Source: Gammaproteobacteria bacterium (GTDB lineage: Bacteria > Pseudomonadota > Gammaproteobacteria > SZUA-229). Taken from it: DNA of 64,000 nt. Made by a program: the position numbers and the translations under genes. This document shows positions 35,192 to 45,179 of this stretch, piece after piece; position 1 is the stretch's first letter, and the number at the start of each line of letters is the position of its first letter. The notes beneath the pieces are model-generated. The model was not told where the DNA came from and made no database searches. It was given only the letters and a program-made list of their open reading frames with translations. Where the stretch lies: NCBI GenBank assembly GCA_029881035.1, contig JAOUNI010000001.1, forward strand, positions 92,924-156,923. Direction: 5' to 3'.

Positions 35192-36931
35192 TTAGCGGGT
35201 AAATAACGCTTTATATTCCCCTAATTCAGTTTCGTTCAGGCCAGTTTCCTGTAATTTTTTTTCGAGAATTTCATAACGATGATCATTATTTTTATCAATT
35301 AGATTTTTTATGGTATCAACTAGAACATTTTTAGTATTTTGAGGATCATCACTGCCGACAATGTTTCGTTGCATCATTTTTTGTAAGGCAGAAAAATTAT
35401 TATTATCACGCCAACGTTCTAATAAAGCAGAAGGAGTAATTTCAGGGTGGCTTTGAATTAGCTTATGTATTTCATATAACAGAGGTAGACCTTGTATCGC
35501 AGAATCCTTAAAACTATCAGGAATATGTACTTCGAAGGCAAGCTTTGGAGATTGTAATAATAAGGCTATAGCATCGCGAGTTGCGTTCTGTTTTATTTCG
35601 CGATTTGATTTTGGTTTTGATGAAACTATAACAGTATTGTTTACAGTCGCTGAGAGCTGGAGTTTGCTTGCGTTGAGACCTGTGCGTGAAGCAAGCTCCT
35701 GATAGAGTAAATCTTTGAATACGCTTTCTGGAAGTTTACTTAATAAAGGCCGGGCTTTTTCCGTGAGTGAGGACTTTCCTTCAGAAGTATTTACATTAAT
35801 ATTTTCTGAAAGTCGTTCGAATAAAAACTCAGAAAGAGGCTTTGCGCTGGTGAGTCGTTGCTCGAAATTTTTTTTACCTTCTTTTCGGATCATTGAATCG
35901 GGATCTTCACCTTCGGGTAGAAAAAGAAATTTTGCTTCAAATCCATCACGCAACAAGGGCAGGGCATTTTCCAAAGCGCGCCATGCCGCTTTTATGCCTG
36001 CTTGATCGCCATCGTAGCAGAAGATGACGGTTCTAACTGTGCGGAATGCGCGCTGCAATTGTTCACTGGTGGTGGCTGTGCCTAATGAAGCAATGGCATA
36101 GTTGACACCGTGTTGTGCTAGTGCAACCACATCCATGTAACCTTCAACAATGATGAGTTGTTCGAGGTTACGAACCGCTTTGCGAGCTTCGTACAAGCCA
36201 TACAATTCCTGGCCCTTGTGGAAAACTGCATTCTCCGGAGAGTTTAGATATTTGGGCTCACCCTGGTCGATAACGCGGCCGCCGAAACCAATAATAAGAC
36301 CACGACGGTCAGTAATGGGGAATATAATACGATCGCGGAAACGATCATATTGTTTATCATTTTCATTAATAACTAACAGACCGGTTGCAATTAATGCATC
36401 GATGGTGTTTTTGTCAGTGCCCAGATGATCGGTTAAAAAGTTCCAGCCTTCAGGGGCGTAACCAATTTGATAGGCTTTAGCGACCTCTCCAGTTAAGCCG
36501 CGTTGCTGCAGATATTGAATGGCCTTGTTTGAGGTCTTTAGCTGTTGCTTGAAGAGTACGGAAACTTTTTCGAGAATATCGTATAGCGGTTGTTTGTCAT
36601 CTTTGCTGTTTGTAGAACTAAAGTGAGTGTTCTCTCTGGGTACTTCAAGGTTATATTCAGTGGCGAGTGCTTCGACAGCATCTACAAAGTCCAGGTTTTC
36701 GTATTCCATGATAAAGCCCAGTGCCGTACCATGAGCGCCGCAGCCAAAGCAGTGGTAAAACTGTTTACTATCGCTGACGGTAAACGAAGGGGTCTTTTCA
36801 TTATGAAAAGGACAGCAGGCGGTGTATTCCTTACCTTTTTTTCTGAGTGGCACACGAGCATTAATGACCTCAATAATATCTGCACGAGATATTAGGTCAT
36901 CGATGAAGTTTTGTGGAATACGGCCTGCCAT
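35192..36931 (-). CDS. dnaG: DNA primase DnaG
   Basis: A 579-residue primase that makes RNA primers for replication. The CHC2 zinc finger covers about 38-65 (CCPFHNEKTPS then CFGCGAHG). The TOPRIM catalytic core includes IVEGYMDVVAL (about 262) and FCYDGDQAG (about 307). The C-terminal DnaB-binding region is present. I used the ATG at 36931 (MAGRIPQNF); a TTG two codons earlier is less likely. It is unusual that dnaG is not between rpsU and rpoD; rpsU lies about 12 kb away at 49281. Confidence 0.96.
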   Translation of the reverse strand: MAGRIPQNFIDDLISRADIIEVINARVPLRKKGKEYTACCPFHNEKTPSFTVSDSKQFYHCFGCGAHGTALGFIMEYENLDFVDAVEALATEYNLEVPRENTHFSSTNSKDDKQPLYDILEKVSVLFKQQLKTSNKAIQYLQQRGLTGEVAKAYQIGYAPEGWNFLTDHLGTDKNTIDALIATGLLVINENDKQYDRFRDRIIFPITDRRGLIIGFGGRVIDQGEPKYLNSPENAVFHKGQELYGLYEARKAVRNLEQLIIVEGYMDVVALAQHGVNYAIASLGTATTSEQLQRAFRTVRTVIFCYDGDQAGIKAAWRALENALPLLRDGFEAKFLFLPEGEDPDSMIRKEGKKNFEQRLTSAKPLSEFLFERLSENINVNTSEGKSSLTEKARPLLSKLPESVFKDLLYQELASRTGLNASKLQLSATVNNTVIVSSKPKSNREIKQNATRDAIALLLQSPKLAFEVHIPDSFKDSAIQGLPLLYEIHKLIQSHPEITPSALLERWRDNNNFSALQKMMQRNIVGSDDPQNTKNVLVDTIKNLIDKNNDHRYEILEKKLQETGLNETELGEYKALFTR

Positions 36932-36966
36932 ATACAATAAAAAATTACTTGATGTAACTTATGTGA

Positions 36967-38151
36967 TTAAGGAATTAAATTTACGAATGATAATTGTCTT
37001 GGGTTAAAAATCCGCTCATATTCAACAATGGCATAACGATCTGTCATGCCAGCGATATAGTCGGAAATACCACGTGCCATGCCTTCCTGAGGGTTATTTT
37101 TTTCCAGCTGTTTGCAATGTTCAAGTGCTTCAGTTGGCAAGATACGAGGGTCATTCATAAAGGCTTCAAACAGTGCATCAATAATGGCACAGGCTTTCAT
37201 GCTCATTCTATGTACACGATAATGCTGATATAAGTTTGTCCGCAAGAACTGTTTAAGTTCTAATTTCTGTTCACACATGGATTCACTGAAAGCCATTAGT
37301 GGTTTAGTTTGGTTACGAATATCATCAATGCTTTCTGGTTTGGCATTCTCAATATTGTTGCGTGAAGTATCAATTAAATCAACTACCATGACATTAATCA
37401 TGCGCCGAATAATTTCATGAATTAGATGGCGATCATTTAAGTTTGTATAGCGTTTGATAACGATATCATGCTGGCGTCTAAATAATTCGATCTTTAGTAA
37501 GTTGTTAACGCTGATTAGTCCATAACGTAAACCATCGTCCACATCGTGGTTGTTGTATGCGGTCTCATCTGCCAGGTCCGTGAGTTGTGCTTCAAGGCTG
37601 GGCTGAGTTTTATCTAGAAAACGCCTTCCCACGGAGCCCAGTAGTTTCGCGTTATTTTGTGAGCAATGCTTGAGTATGCCTTCGCGAGTTTCGAAAGTTA
37701 GATTGAGACCGGCGAAATCAGCGTATTTTTGTTCCAGTTTATCGACTACGCGTAGTGACTGTAAATTATGCTCAAAACCACCATAGTCTTTCATGCATTG
37801 ATTGAGTGCAGTTTGCCCAGCATGGCCAAATGGTGTGTGACCAAGATCATGTGAAAGTGCTATCGCTTCTGCCAGGTCCTCATGCAGGCCAAGTTCGCGT
37901 GCAATACTACGAGCGATCTGAGCAACTTCCAGTGAATGTGTTAAACGAGTACGAAATAAATCTCCTTCATGATTTACAAAAACCTGAGTTTTGTATTCAA
38001 GTCGACGGAATGCCGCCGAGTGGATAATACGGTCACGGTCTCTTTGATAATTATTTCTGTATATCGGTGTTTCTTCATTGAATAAACGCCCCAGTGATTT
38101 TTTATCGTTGCACGCATAAGGGGTGAGAATGCCAGAATAATTTTTATCCAT
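36967..38151 (-). CDS. dgt: Deoxyguanosinetriphosphate triphosphohydrolase-like protein
   Basis: A 394-residue HD-domain dNTP triphosphohydrolase. Metal ligands are visible in [15 protein letters not shown] (about 68-82) and [15 protein letters not shown] (about 97-111), with Asp in [15 protein letters not shown]. This is the dGTPase type 2 subfamily, shorter than E. coli Dgt, whose members hydrolyse dNTPs to nucleoside and triphosphate. It lies between aroB and dnaG, in the order aroK-aroB-dgt on the minus strand. Confidence 0.92.
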   Translation of the reverse strand: MDKNYSGILTPYACNDKKSLGRLFNEETPIYRNNYQRDRDRIIHSAAFRRLEYKTQVFVNHEGDLFRTRLTHSLEVAQIARSIARELGLHEDLAEAIALSHDLGHTPFGHAGQTALNQCMKDYGGFEHNLQSLRVVDKLEQKYADFAGLNLTFETREGILKHCSQNNAKLLGSVGRRFLDKTQPSLEAQLTDLADETAYNNHDVDDGLRYGLISVNNLLKIELFRRQHDIVIKRYTNLNDRHLIHEIIRRMINVMVVDLIDTSRNNIENAKPESIDDIRNQTKPLMAFSESMCEQKLELKQFLRTNLYQHYRVHRMSMKACAIIDALFEAFMNDPRILPTEALEHCKQLEKNNPQEGMARGISDYIAGMTDRYAIVEYERIFNPRQLSFVNLIP

Positions 38152-38170
38152 GAGAACGTATTAATTAAGT

Positions 38171-39262
38171 TTAATTCGTATAGCCGAGGCGTATGGCTTT
38201 TCTGAGTTGGTCTTTGCTGTAATCACTACTAATGACAGCATGACCGATGTTTTTCAGTAAAACAAGACGAAGCACGCCATCTAATACTTTTTTATCCACT
38301 GACATCAAATCAAGAAACTGTTCTTCACTTATGTTATGTGGAGCTGTCGTGGGCAGTTTGGCATGTTGTATAATGGCAATAGTTTTTGCTACTTGGTTTT
38401 CGTCTAGCCAGCCTAATAAAGCTGACATTTTTGCGGCCATACACATGCCAACACCAACAGCCTCACCGTGTAACCATTGGCCGTAACCCATGCCGGTTTC
38501 GATGGCGTGGCCAAAGGTATGGCCGAGATTGAGCAGGGCACGTTGACCACTTTCTTTTTCATCAGCGGCCACAACATTAGCTTTAATTTTGCAGGAAACT
38601 TCAATGGCATAAGCCAGTGCCTGATGGTCACGACGTAGCAGTGCATCCATATTTTGATCGATCCATTCAAAAAAATCGGCGTCCTTGATCAGGCCATACT
38701 TAATCACTTCAGCGAGTCCAGCGCTCAATTGGCGATCATCCAAAGTATCTAATGTACTGGTATCGGCGATGACGGCGCGTGGCTGATAGAACGCACCAAT
38801 CATATTTTTTCCAAGTGGGTGATTGACGCCAGTTTTTCCGCCGACTGAAGAATCAACCTGAGACAGTAATGTTGTAGGTATTTGAACCAGATGTACACCA
38901 CGTTGATAACTGGCCGCCGCAAAGCCCGCCATGTCACCGACCACACCACCACCGAGGGCAATTATCGTGGTGTTACGGTCAAGACGGTGGGTTAATAGAG
39001 CGTCAAAAATAGTATTGAGCACGTCGAGATTTTTATACTGTTCACCGTCAGGCAAGATCACGCTTTCATGGCGGATGCCAGTAAGCAGGGCTTCAACTTT
39101 CTTTAAGTATAGGGGTGCCACAGTTTCATTGCTGACAATCAAAGCACTGTTGCCGGGAATATGCTTTTTCAGAATATCGGCATGATCGAGCAGATTTTGG
39201 CCAATATAAATTGGGTAGCTACGGTCACCCAGATTAACCTTAAGTGTGGAGTATTCAGACAT
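38171..39262 (-). CDS. aroB: 3-dehydroquinate synthase AroB
   Basis: A 363-residue NAD- and zinc-dependent enzyme, second step of the shikimate pathway. The segments [21 protein letters not shown] (about 102-122), [18 protein letters not shown] and the metal ligand in [12 protein letters not shown] identify it. It follows aroK by 18 bases; both are probably co-transcribed with dgt. Confidence 0.97.
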   Translation of the reverse strand: MSEYSTLKVNLGDRSYPIYIGQNLLDHADILKKHIPGNSALIVSNETVAPLYLKKVEALLTGIRHESVILPDGEQYKNLDVLNTIFDALLTHRLDRNTTIIALGGGVVGDMAGFAAASYQRGVHLVQIPTTLLSQVDSSVGGKTGVNHPLGKNMIGAFYQPRAVIADTSTLDTLDDRQLSAGLAEVIKYGLIKDADFFEWIDQNMDALLRRDHQALAYAIEVSCKIKANVVAADEKESGQRALLNLGHTFGHAIETGMGYGQWLHGEAVGVGMCMAAKMSALLGWLDENQVAKTIAIIQHAKLPTTAPHNISEEQFLDLMSVDKKVLDGVLRLVLLKNIGHAVISSDYSKDQLRKAIRLGYTN

Positions 39263-39280
39263 GGTATTTCTTAGTGGTTT

Positions 39281-39805
39281 CTATTCGGAACTGTGTAGGT
39301 GTCCAATAATAACTTGTATTACGTGACGTAGCGAGTCATTGCTGGTGTCAACAATATAATCAGCCGTTTCTCGATATAAAGGATCACGTTGTTCGATCAG
39401 GCGGGTAAGAATGACCTCGGGCGTTTCCTCGCCATGTAACAAAGGACGATTTTTATCTTTGTGTGTTCGCTCGAGCAAGGAGTCCAGATCACTGCTCAAA
39501 TAAAACACTGTGCCGCGTGACTTCAGATGCTGGCGGTTATTTTCATCTAAAACTGCACCACCACCTGTGGCCAGTAAAATGTGATTTTTCTGGGTAAATT
39601 CATCAATAACAGCACTTTCGCGTTGGCGGAATCCTGCTTCACCCTCTTTTTCAAAAATCAGCGGGATATCAACCCCGGTTCTTTCTTCAATAATGCGGTC
39701 GCTATCGTAAAAATCCATATTCAGCCGACGTGCTAGCTGGCGGCCAATGGTGGTTTTGCCTGCCCCCATAGGGCCAATGAGGAAGATGTTTGTTTGTTTG
39801 ATCAT
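39281..39805 (-). CDS. aroK: Shikimate kinase AroK
   Basis: A 174-residue kinase phosphorylating shikimate. P-loop GPMGAGKTTIGRQLA at about 11-25, then the substrate-binding DSDRIIEERTG and GGGAVLDE. Just downstream of pilQ on the same strand, as in most gammaproteobacteria, but separated from it by a strong terminator (39877-39907), so it needs its own promoter in the 71 bases before its start. Confidence 0.96.
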   Translation of the reverse strand: MIKQTNIFLIGPMGAGKTTIGRQLARRLNMDFYDSDRIIEERTGVDIPLIFEKEGEAGFRQRESAVIDEFTQKNHILLATGGGAVLDENNRQHLKSRGTVFYLSSDLDSLLERTHKDKNRPLLHGEETPEVILTRLIEQRDPLYRETADYIVDTSNDSLRHVIQVIIGHLHSSE

Positions 39806-39876
39806 AGCTGCTAAAGCCTAGCTTTTCATGTGGATAGAAGCAACTAACAGTAAGGGTTAATTTTTATATGCGTAAA

Positions 39877-39907
39877 TAAAAGAAGCGACATTTTAGTCGC
39901 TTCTTTT
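39877..39907 (-). terminator. Rho-independent terminator after pilQ
   Basis: Perfect arms of about 12 bases, AAAAGAAGCGAC and GTCGCTTCTTTT, with a six-base loop. The A-rich and T-rich ends give a U tract on the minus-strand RNA. It ends the pilMNOPQ transcript before aroK. Confidence 0.85.
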
Positions 39908-39935
39908 ATGTGTGACGATTGTTTCTGGATCAAAG

Positions 39936-42128
39936 TTACAAAGATAGAGACTCCTTAAGAATCTTAGGCGTAACGAATATCAGTAGCTCAGCTTTTGAGT
40001 CGCTTTCCAGTGTATGCCTGAATAAAAAGCCTAGCAGAGGGATATCACCCAACAGTGGTATTTTATCCACTTCTCTACCCTTGATCTGTTCGTAAATGCC
40101 GCCCAGTACAATGGTATCACCATTGTTAACAAGAACCTGAGTTTGTACTTCACGAGTATCAATACTTGGGATGCCTACAAATACTTCACCGACGGAGTCT
40201 TTGTTTACGGTTAAGTCCATAATAATTCTGTCATCTGGAGTAATCTGAGGTGTGACTTTAATACTCAATACGGCTTTTTTGAATTCAACCGTTGTGGCAC
40301 CGGCAGATGAAGCAGTCAGGTATGGGATTTCAACACCCTGTTCAATAAAGGCTTCATGTCTGTCCGCAGTAACAACGCGTGGGCTGGAAATAACTTCACC
40401 CTTATTCTCGCTTTGCATGGCAGATATTTCCAGATCAACCAGTGAGCCGCCTTTTAGTACTGAAAAGGCGATAGCTCCGGCATTTGTACCAACAACTGGT
40501 AAATTTACGCCCAGGCGGCCATTGATTGAGGGATGGCTAAGGGTGCCTGCAGAGCCTGTAGCTGCGATATTTGTTATGGCTTCGTCAGTAACGGTACTGG
40601 TACCAAATATGTTACCTTGAACAGTGGTTACACCACTGGTGCCGCTTCTCTTGATGCCGCTGACACCAAATCTTGCGCCAAGTTCTTTCGAGAAGTCGTC
40701 CTGGGCGATGACGATTCGTGAGCCAATAAGGACCTGACGAATAGGTACGTCTAGCTGATTGAGGATTCGACGTATTTCACTGATAACCTCATCGGTATCT
40801 TTTACTATCAAAGTATTAGTACGTTCATCAATGATAACGCTGCCGCGAGATGACAATAAGCTACCGCCAGCGTTTTCACCTTCGCCTCCTTCGCTAGTGA
40901 ACAGTGTCTTTAATTCAGTAACTTTTGCAAAATTGACGGTAAAGAAAACACTACGTAATGGTGCAAGATCTGTAATGGCCTGAGAAGCTTCCAGGTCAAT
41001 TTTCTCCTGGGCTGCAATTTCTTCACTAGGAGCAACTAACATGACATTACCTGATTCACGTTTGGATAATCCTTTGGCCTTCAGGATAATATCTAGTGCT
41101 TGATCCCAGGGAACATTTTTCAATCGTAAAGTAAGATTACCATCGACCGAGTCACTAACCACGACATTTAGCCCTGTGAAGTCAGCAATAAGCTGTAGTA
41201 CCGCACGTACAGGAATATCCTGGAAGTTGAGTGATAAACGTTCCCCAGTGTAACCAAATTTTGCTTTGTTTTGATCTTCCAGTTCTTCTTTAGAGATAGG
41301 CTTGAGTTCTATAGTGAAAATGTTATCTGTCTGATAGGCGACATGTTCATAATCTCTACTTGCGGGTTCGATTTCGATGCGTACATCATCATCTTTCTTG
41401 AAGCTGCTAATAGATTTTACGGGTGTCGCAAAGTCAAGAACATCCAGTGATTGATGTAGATTATCAGGAAGGTTAGAGCCTAAGAATTTGACGATGACTT
41501 TGCCAAACTCTTCAGTGATGTCCATAGGAATGTTATTTTGTGTGAGTGTAATGATGACTCTACCTTCACCTTTTTCACCACGACGAAAATCAACATTTTT
41601 GACGCCTTTTTTAAAGTCAGAAAATCTTGCTGCTTCGTTTGTTTCTGCTACATCACTTGATGATGCATCTGATGGACCAGTCAAATTTGTGCCTGTAGCA
41701 TCACTATCTAACGTGATTAATACGGAGTTACCTTTTGTGTTGACCTGATAAGGAATAACCTCTGTTAAATTTAATATTACACGTGTTCGATCTTTGGCGC
41801 TGATCGTAGTTATAGACTGTGCAATGCCGATTCCAATTGGTTGTTGCTTTTTAGGTAAAGAGCTACCAGTATTTGCAAAATCAAATGCGATACGTGCAGG
41901 GTTATCGATAGTGAAGCTTAATGGCTTGACAGCTTCCTGGCTCATTTCCAATATAACTTGTACACGATTGCCTGGCAGCGTGTTGTATTGGACGGATTCG
42001 ATCATGTTCTGGTTAGCTGACGCGGATGTGCTGCTTAAACAGAAAAATAATGTCAGAAACGTAAATAATTTATGCGTTCCGTAAAGAGCATTAAGCTTGT
42101 TATGATTTTTGGTTTTTGTTATTTTCAT
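39936..42128 (-). CDS. pilQ: Type IV pilus secretin PilQ
   Basis: A 730-residue outer-membrane secretin through which the pilus emerges. The signal peptide ends near residue 38 (STSASA|NQN). Two AMIN domains (about 40-270) bind peptidoglycan, followed by N0 (LSLNFQDIPVRAVLQLIADF, about 303), N1 and the secretin barrel ending in IPLLGDIPLLGFLFRH. The ATG at 42128 is preferred over an in-frame GTG at 42140 because GGAG lies 7 bases before it. Last gene of pilMNOPQ. Confidence 0.96.
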   Translation of the reverse strand: MKITKTKNHNKLNALYGTHKLFTFLTLFFCLSSTSASANQNMIESVQYNTLPGNRVQVILEMSQEAVKPLSFTIDNPARIAFDFANTGSSLPKKQQPIGIGIAQSITTISAKDRTRVILNLTEVIPYQVNTKGNSVLITLDSDATGTNLTGPSDASSSDVAETNEAARFSDFKKGVKNVDFRRGEKGEGRVIITLTQNNIPMDITEEFGKVIVKFLGSNLPDNLHQSLDVLDFATPVKSISSFKKDDDVRIEIEPASRDYEHVAYQTDNIFTIELKPISKEELEDQNKAKFGYTGERLSLNFQDIPVRAVLQLIADFTGLNVVVSDSVDGNLTLRLKNVPWDQALDIILKAKGLSKRESGNVMLVAPSEEIAAQEKIDLEASQAITDLAPLRSVFFTVNFAKVTELKTLFTSEGGEGENAGGSLLSSRGSVIIDERTNTLIVKDTDEVISEIRRILNQLDVPIRQVLIGSRIVIAQDDFSKELGARFGVSGIKRSGTSGVTTVQGNIFGTSTVTDEAITNIAATGSAGTLSHPSINGRLGVNLPVVGTNAGAIAFSVLKGGSLVDLEISAMQSENKGEVISSPRVVTADRHEAFIEQGVEIPYLTASSAGATTVEFKKAVLSIKVTPQITPDDRIIMDLTVNKDSVGEVFVGIPSIDTREVQTQVLVNNGDTIVLGGIYEQIKGREVDKIPLLGDIPLLGFLFRHTLESDSKAELLIFVTPKILKESLSL

Positions 42129-42143
42129 GTCTTGCTCCACGCG

Positions 42144-42680
42144 TTATTCATTTCCGACGGCTATTGATGCGTCACGCTCAACATAGCCACCGACACCATC
42201 TGGTACTATTTCCACCAGATAAATACTAGTTTCTGTTATACCGGTAACACGGCCTTCATTTTGTCCCATGTAGTCACCCAGCTTTACTTTATGCACTACG
42301 TTTTGAGGGTCTTTGATAAGTCCCCATGAATTATCATTCTGTTCCAGTGTGCCGACCATAGATAATGTATCAAGAGGAAAAACTTCAAGTTGTTGTTTGG
42401 GTCGGTCCGTTTCAGGATGTAAAGAATTTTTTACTGTGCCAGGGTCTTCGGCAAGATCAATAGCAGCCACAAATGGGTCACGGAGATCGTTTGCAGAATA
42501 GGCGAAACTTTGATAGGGCCTGAATTGCGGTATTGGACGTACACTACCAACACCAGATGCTTTAGTCTGTGCTATGAAGTCTTGCAAATCATTTATATCT
42601 TTACTACAGGCGGTTACCGCTAGAGCAAGGGCGGGAAGAGTCAGAATGATTCGGTTGATTCTATATGATGTCATCTTCAT
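42144..42680 (-). CDS. pilP: Type IV pilus assembly lipoprotein PilP
   Basis: A 178-residue inner-membrane lipoprotein with lipobox ALAVTAC (Cys at about 25). The C-terminal domain (about 95-170, LDTLSMVGTLEQNDNSWGLI) is the PilP fold that links PilNO to PilQ. Nine bases after pilO, 15 before the pilQ start. Confidence 0.94.
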   Translation of the reverse strand: MKMTSYRINRIILTLPALALAVTACSKDINDLQDFIAQTKASGVGSVRPIPQFRPYQSFAYSANDLRDPFVAAIDLAEDPGTVKNSLHPETDRPKQQLEVFPLDTLSMVGTLEQNDNSWGLIKDPQNVVHKVKLGDYMGQNEGRVTGITETSIYLVEIVPDGVGGYVERDASIAVGNE

Positions 42681-42689
42681 TTTTGTTCC

Positions 42690-43376
42690 TTAGCCCTTCT
42701 TTTTTCCCGAACTTTTTTTCTTTTTGCCGGAGCCGGCTTTTTTCTTTTTTGCCGAGACTACATTTTCAGTTACTGCAGATTCATCAAGATATTGATAGGT
42801 AACTGCGGTAATATCCATTACCAGTTTTATACCACTGTCTTTTCCGGCAGGCTCAATAGTAATGTCCTGTAATGTAACGATACGTGGTAATGCAGCAACA
42901 CCGCTGACAAATGCAGCAAACTCATGGTAGTGACCGGTTACTTTTAATTTAATGGGGTATTCTGCATAGAACTCTTTGGGGCTTAAACCTTCTGGTTTGA
43001 AATACTCTATTTCTAAACCACTTGAAATGCCGGTTTGTGATATATCAGTTAATAATGTTTCTATTTCTGTGCTATTGGGTAATTGACGTAATAAGGCTCC
43101 AAAAGATGTCCGCATTTCTTCAAGTTGTTGCTTATAGGCGTCAAGATTGACAGCTTTAGCATGTTTTTCTGAAAACGTTTGTCTTAAAGTGAGCTCTTCA
43201 TTTTCTATTTTTTTAAGATTATCTAATTGTTTGGTTGTATCAAGAAAATAACCTGCAGCAGCAACGGCAATGCAGGCAATTACAATAAGTACTGCTTTGA
43301 CAGGCATGGGGGCCATGCCTATTTTCTTGATATCATTTACATCGATATTATTAAGATCGATTTCAGAAAGATTCAT
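42690..43376 (-). CDS. pilO: Type IV pilus alignment protein PilO
   Basis: A 228-residue bitopic protein that pairs with PilN in the alignment subcomplex. One membrane helix at about 27-46, a coiled coil (about 48-95), and the periplasmic ferredoxin-like domain with EYPIKLKVTGHYHEFAAFVS (about 134-153). The last 20 or so residues are almost pure Lys, Gly and Ser, which is unusual for PilO. Its ATG overlaps the pilN end by one base. Confidence 0.94.
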   Translation of the reverse strand: MNLSEIDLNNIDVNDIKKIGMAPMPVKAVLIVIACIAVAAAGYFLDTTKQLDNLKKIENEELTLRQTFSEKHAKAVNLDAYKQQLEEMRTSFGALLRQLPNSTEIETLLTDISQTGISSGLEIEYFKPEGLSPKEFYAEYPIKLKVTGHYHEFAAFVSGVAALPRIVTLQDITIEPAGKDSGIKLVMDITAVTYQYLDESAVTENVVSAKKKKAGSGKKKKSSGKKKG

Positions 43377-43939
43377 TAGCTGCCTTCTCCGTCTTCATCT
43401 TGGGGAGAAGACTGGGATGTGGTTAATACAAAATTACTACTTCTCAATGTACCTTTTTTGGTTTCAATAACGGTTAATTTAGGTGTGGCCATCCAGGGGG
43501 AAATATCAATGTTCCTCATGTATGCTGAAACACGGCCATTGGATTCAGCGACACCGTTAATGGTTAGGCTTTGTCCGTTTTGTTTGATGCTGGTGAGGTA
43601 AATGCCTTCAGGCACAGTTCTGACAAATTCATCAAATAAATGGACAATTTGCGGACGTTTCTGTTGTAGCGATTGAATAACTTCCATACGGGATAGTAAT
43701 TCCTGTTTGGTATCTTCCAGAGCATCAATTTCTTTTAATGCAAGATCTAGTGCGGAAATTTCTTTTTTTAGCATTTCGTTACGAAATTGTTGATGGTCAA
43801 TTTGTCCGGCGATATTTAAGTGTACAAGTGCAACGATAGCTACCGTCAGGAAGGCAAACAACCCTAGCATAGTTACAAATTGCCGGGTTTGTTCCGCGCG
43901 TAACTCTTCACGCCAGGGTAATAAGTTTATTTTTGCCAT
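43376..43939 (-). CDS. pilN: Type IV pilus assembly protein PilN
   Basis: A 187-residue bitopic protein. The N-terminal INLLPWREELR (about 4-14) is the conserved cytoplasmic motif that inserts into PilM. A membrane helix follows (about 24-44), then a coiled coil and the periplasmic domain. It overlaps pilM by one base and pilO by one base. Confidence 0.96.
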   Translation of the reverse strand: MAKINLLPWREELRAEQTRQFVTMLGLFAFLTVAIVALVHLNIAGQIDHQQFRNEMLKKEISALDLALKEIDALEDTKQELLSRMEVIQSLQQKRPQIVHLFDEFVRTVPEGIYLTSIKQNGQSLTINGVAESNGRVSAYMRNIDISPWMATPKLTVIETKKGTLRSSNFVLTTSQSSPQDEDGEGS

Positions 43940-45000
43940 TAGTCAAAGCTCCTCATGGCCAGGCCGCAGGCAATCATTAATGAAGGCGCATCATTACTTA
44001 GTGACTGTGGGTTTACTTTAGGCGATAGTGACATGTTAGCAAATGGGTTGGCGATAACTGTGCGCGTTTCCAGTTGGCTTTCTATGAGTTCATCAATACC
44101 GGGTATGGCGGCACAACCACCAGCTAACGCAATTAGACTAACACTACTGTGCTGTCCTGAAGTGTAGAAAAATTGTAGGAAACGCCCGACTTGTTGTGCA
44201 ATCGTTTCTTTAAAGGGTTCTAGAACTTCCGGAATATAGTTGTCTGGTAAGCCGCCTGTTTTTTTGAGGCGACCAGCTTCTTCGTAGGATAGGCCGTAAC
44301 GCCGCATAATTTCTTCAGTGAGTTGTTTGCCACCAAAACTTTGTTCACGTGTGTAGATAAGATTGCCATCTTCGATGACATTCAGGCTGGTCATAGTTGC
44401 ACCTATATCAATGACAGCAATGATTCGATTATCTTCACCTTCTTCTATTTGTGCTGCAATCAAGGATGAGGCATGTTCAATGGTATATGCTTCAACATCC
44501 ATAATCTTGGGTTTTAAGCCGCCGATTTCTAATGCTGTAGTGCGTGTTTCGATATTTTCGCTACGTGAGGCGGCTAGAAGCACATCAACCGTTTCTGGAT
44601 TATCTCTAGTTGGACCTATTACTTCAAAGTCAAGATTGATCTCTTCCAGGGGGTAAGGAATATATTGATCAGCCTCCATTTCAATCTGAGACTCAAGCTC
44701 ACTATCGCTGAGGTTAGCGGGCATGGTAATGATTTTGGTAATAACGGCGGAGCCTGCAACGGCTACAGCTGCATTTTTTACTTTAGTGCCACTTTTTTTC
44801 ACGGCTTTCTGGATGCATTCGCCAACAGCTTCCGGGTCCTGAATATTTTTTTCAGAGACGGCGTCGTCTGGTAATGGCTCTATGGCCATACTTTCTACTT
44901 TGTAATGCCCGTCAGTCATGGACAGTTCAAGCAGCTTTACTGTAGTAGAGCTGATATCCAGGCCTAGCATGACAGGTTGTTTTCGTTTCAGCAGAGACAC
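43939..45000 (-). CDS. pilM: Type IV pilus actin-like protein PilM
   Basis: A 353-residue FtsA/actin-like ATP-binding protein of the pilus alignment complex. GLDISSTTVKLLELS (about 13-27) and IAVIDIGATMTSLNVIEDG (about 193-211) are nucleotide-binding motifs. The start is GTG with GGGGATTGAG upstream. First gene of pilMNOPQ; divergent from mrcA, an arrangement conserved in gammaproteobacteria. Confidence 0.96.
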   Translation of the reverse strand: MSLLKRKQPVMLGLDISSTTVKLLELSMTDGHYKVESMAIEPLPDDAVSEKNIQDPEAVGECIQKAVKKSGTKVKNAAVAVAGSAVITKIITMPANLSDSELESQIEMEADQYIPYPLEEINLDFEVIGPTRDNPETVDVLLAASRSENIETRTTALEIGGLKPKIMDVEAYTIEHASSLIAAQIEEGEDNRIIAVIDIGATMTSLNVIEDGNLIYTREQSFGGKQLTEEIMRRYGLSYEEAGRLKKTGGLPDNYIPEVLEPFKETIAQQVGRFLQFFYTSGQHSSVSLIALAGGCAAIPGIDELIESQLETRTVIANPFANMSLSPKVNPQSLSNDAPSLMIACGLAMRSFD

Positions 45001-45133
45001 GTCTCAATCCCCATATTCTATTTATTTTAAGTAGTTATAGAACATATATATAGTTATGCATGAAATATTAGACACAAGTATCGAAAAATTCTAGTCAAAT
45101 ATTGAATTAATCGCCAAAGCGTGATCAAAAGAT

Positions 45134-45139
45134 TATAAT
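45134..45139 (+). promoter_or_regulatory. Possible -10 element of mrcA
   Basis: TATAAT lies 41 bases upstream of the mrcA start, in the AT-rich 179-base pilM-mrcA divergent gap. No good -35 is found at 16-18 bases upstream, so this is a weak call. Confidence 0.35.
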
Positions 45140-45179
45140 TTGCAACCTCTTTCTGACAGTCAATTACATCAAGGGAACT

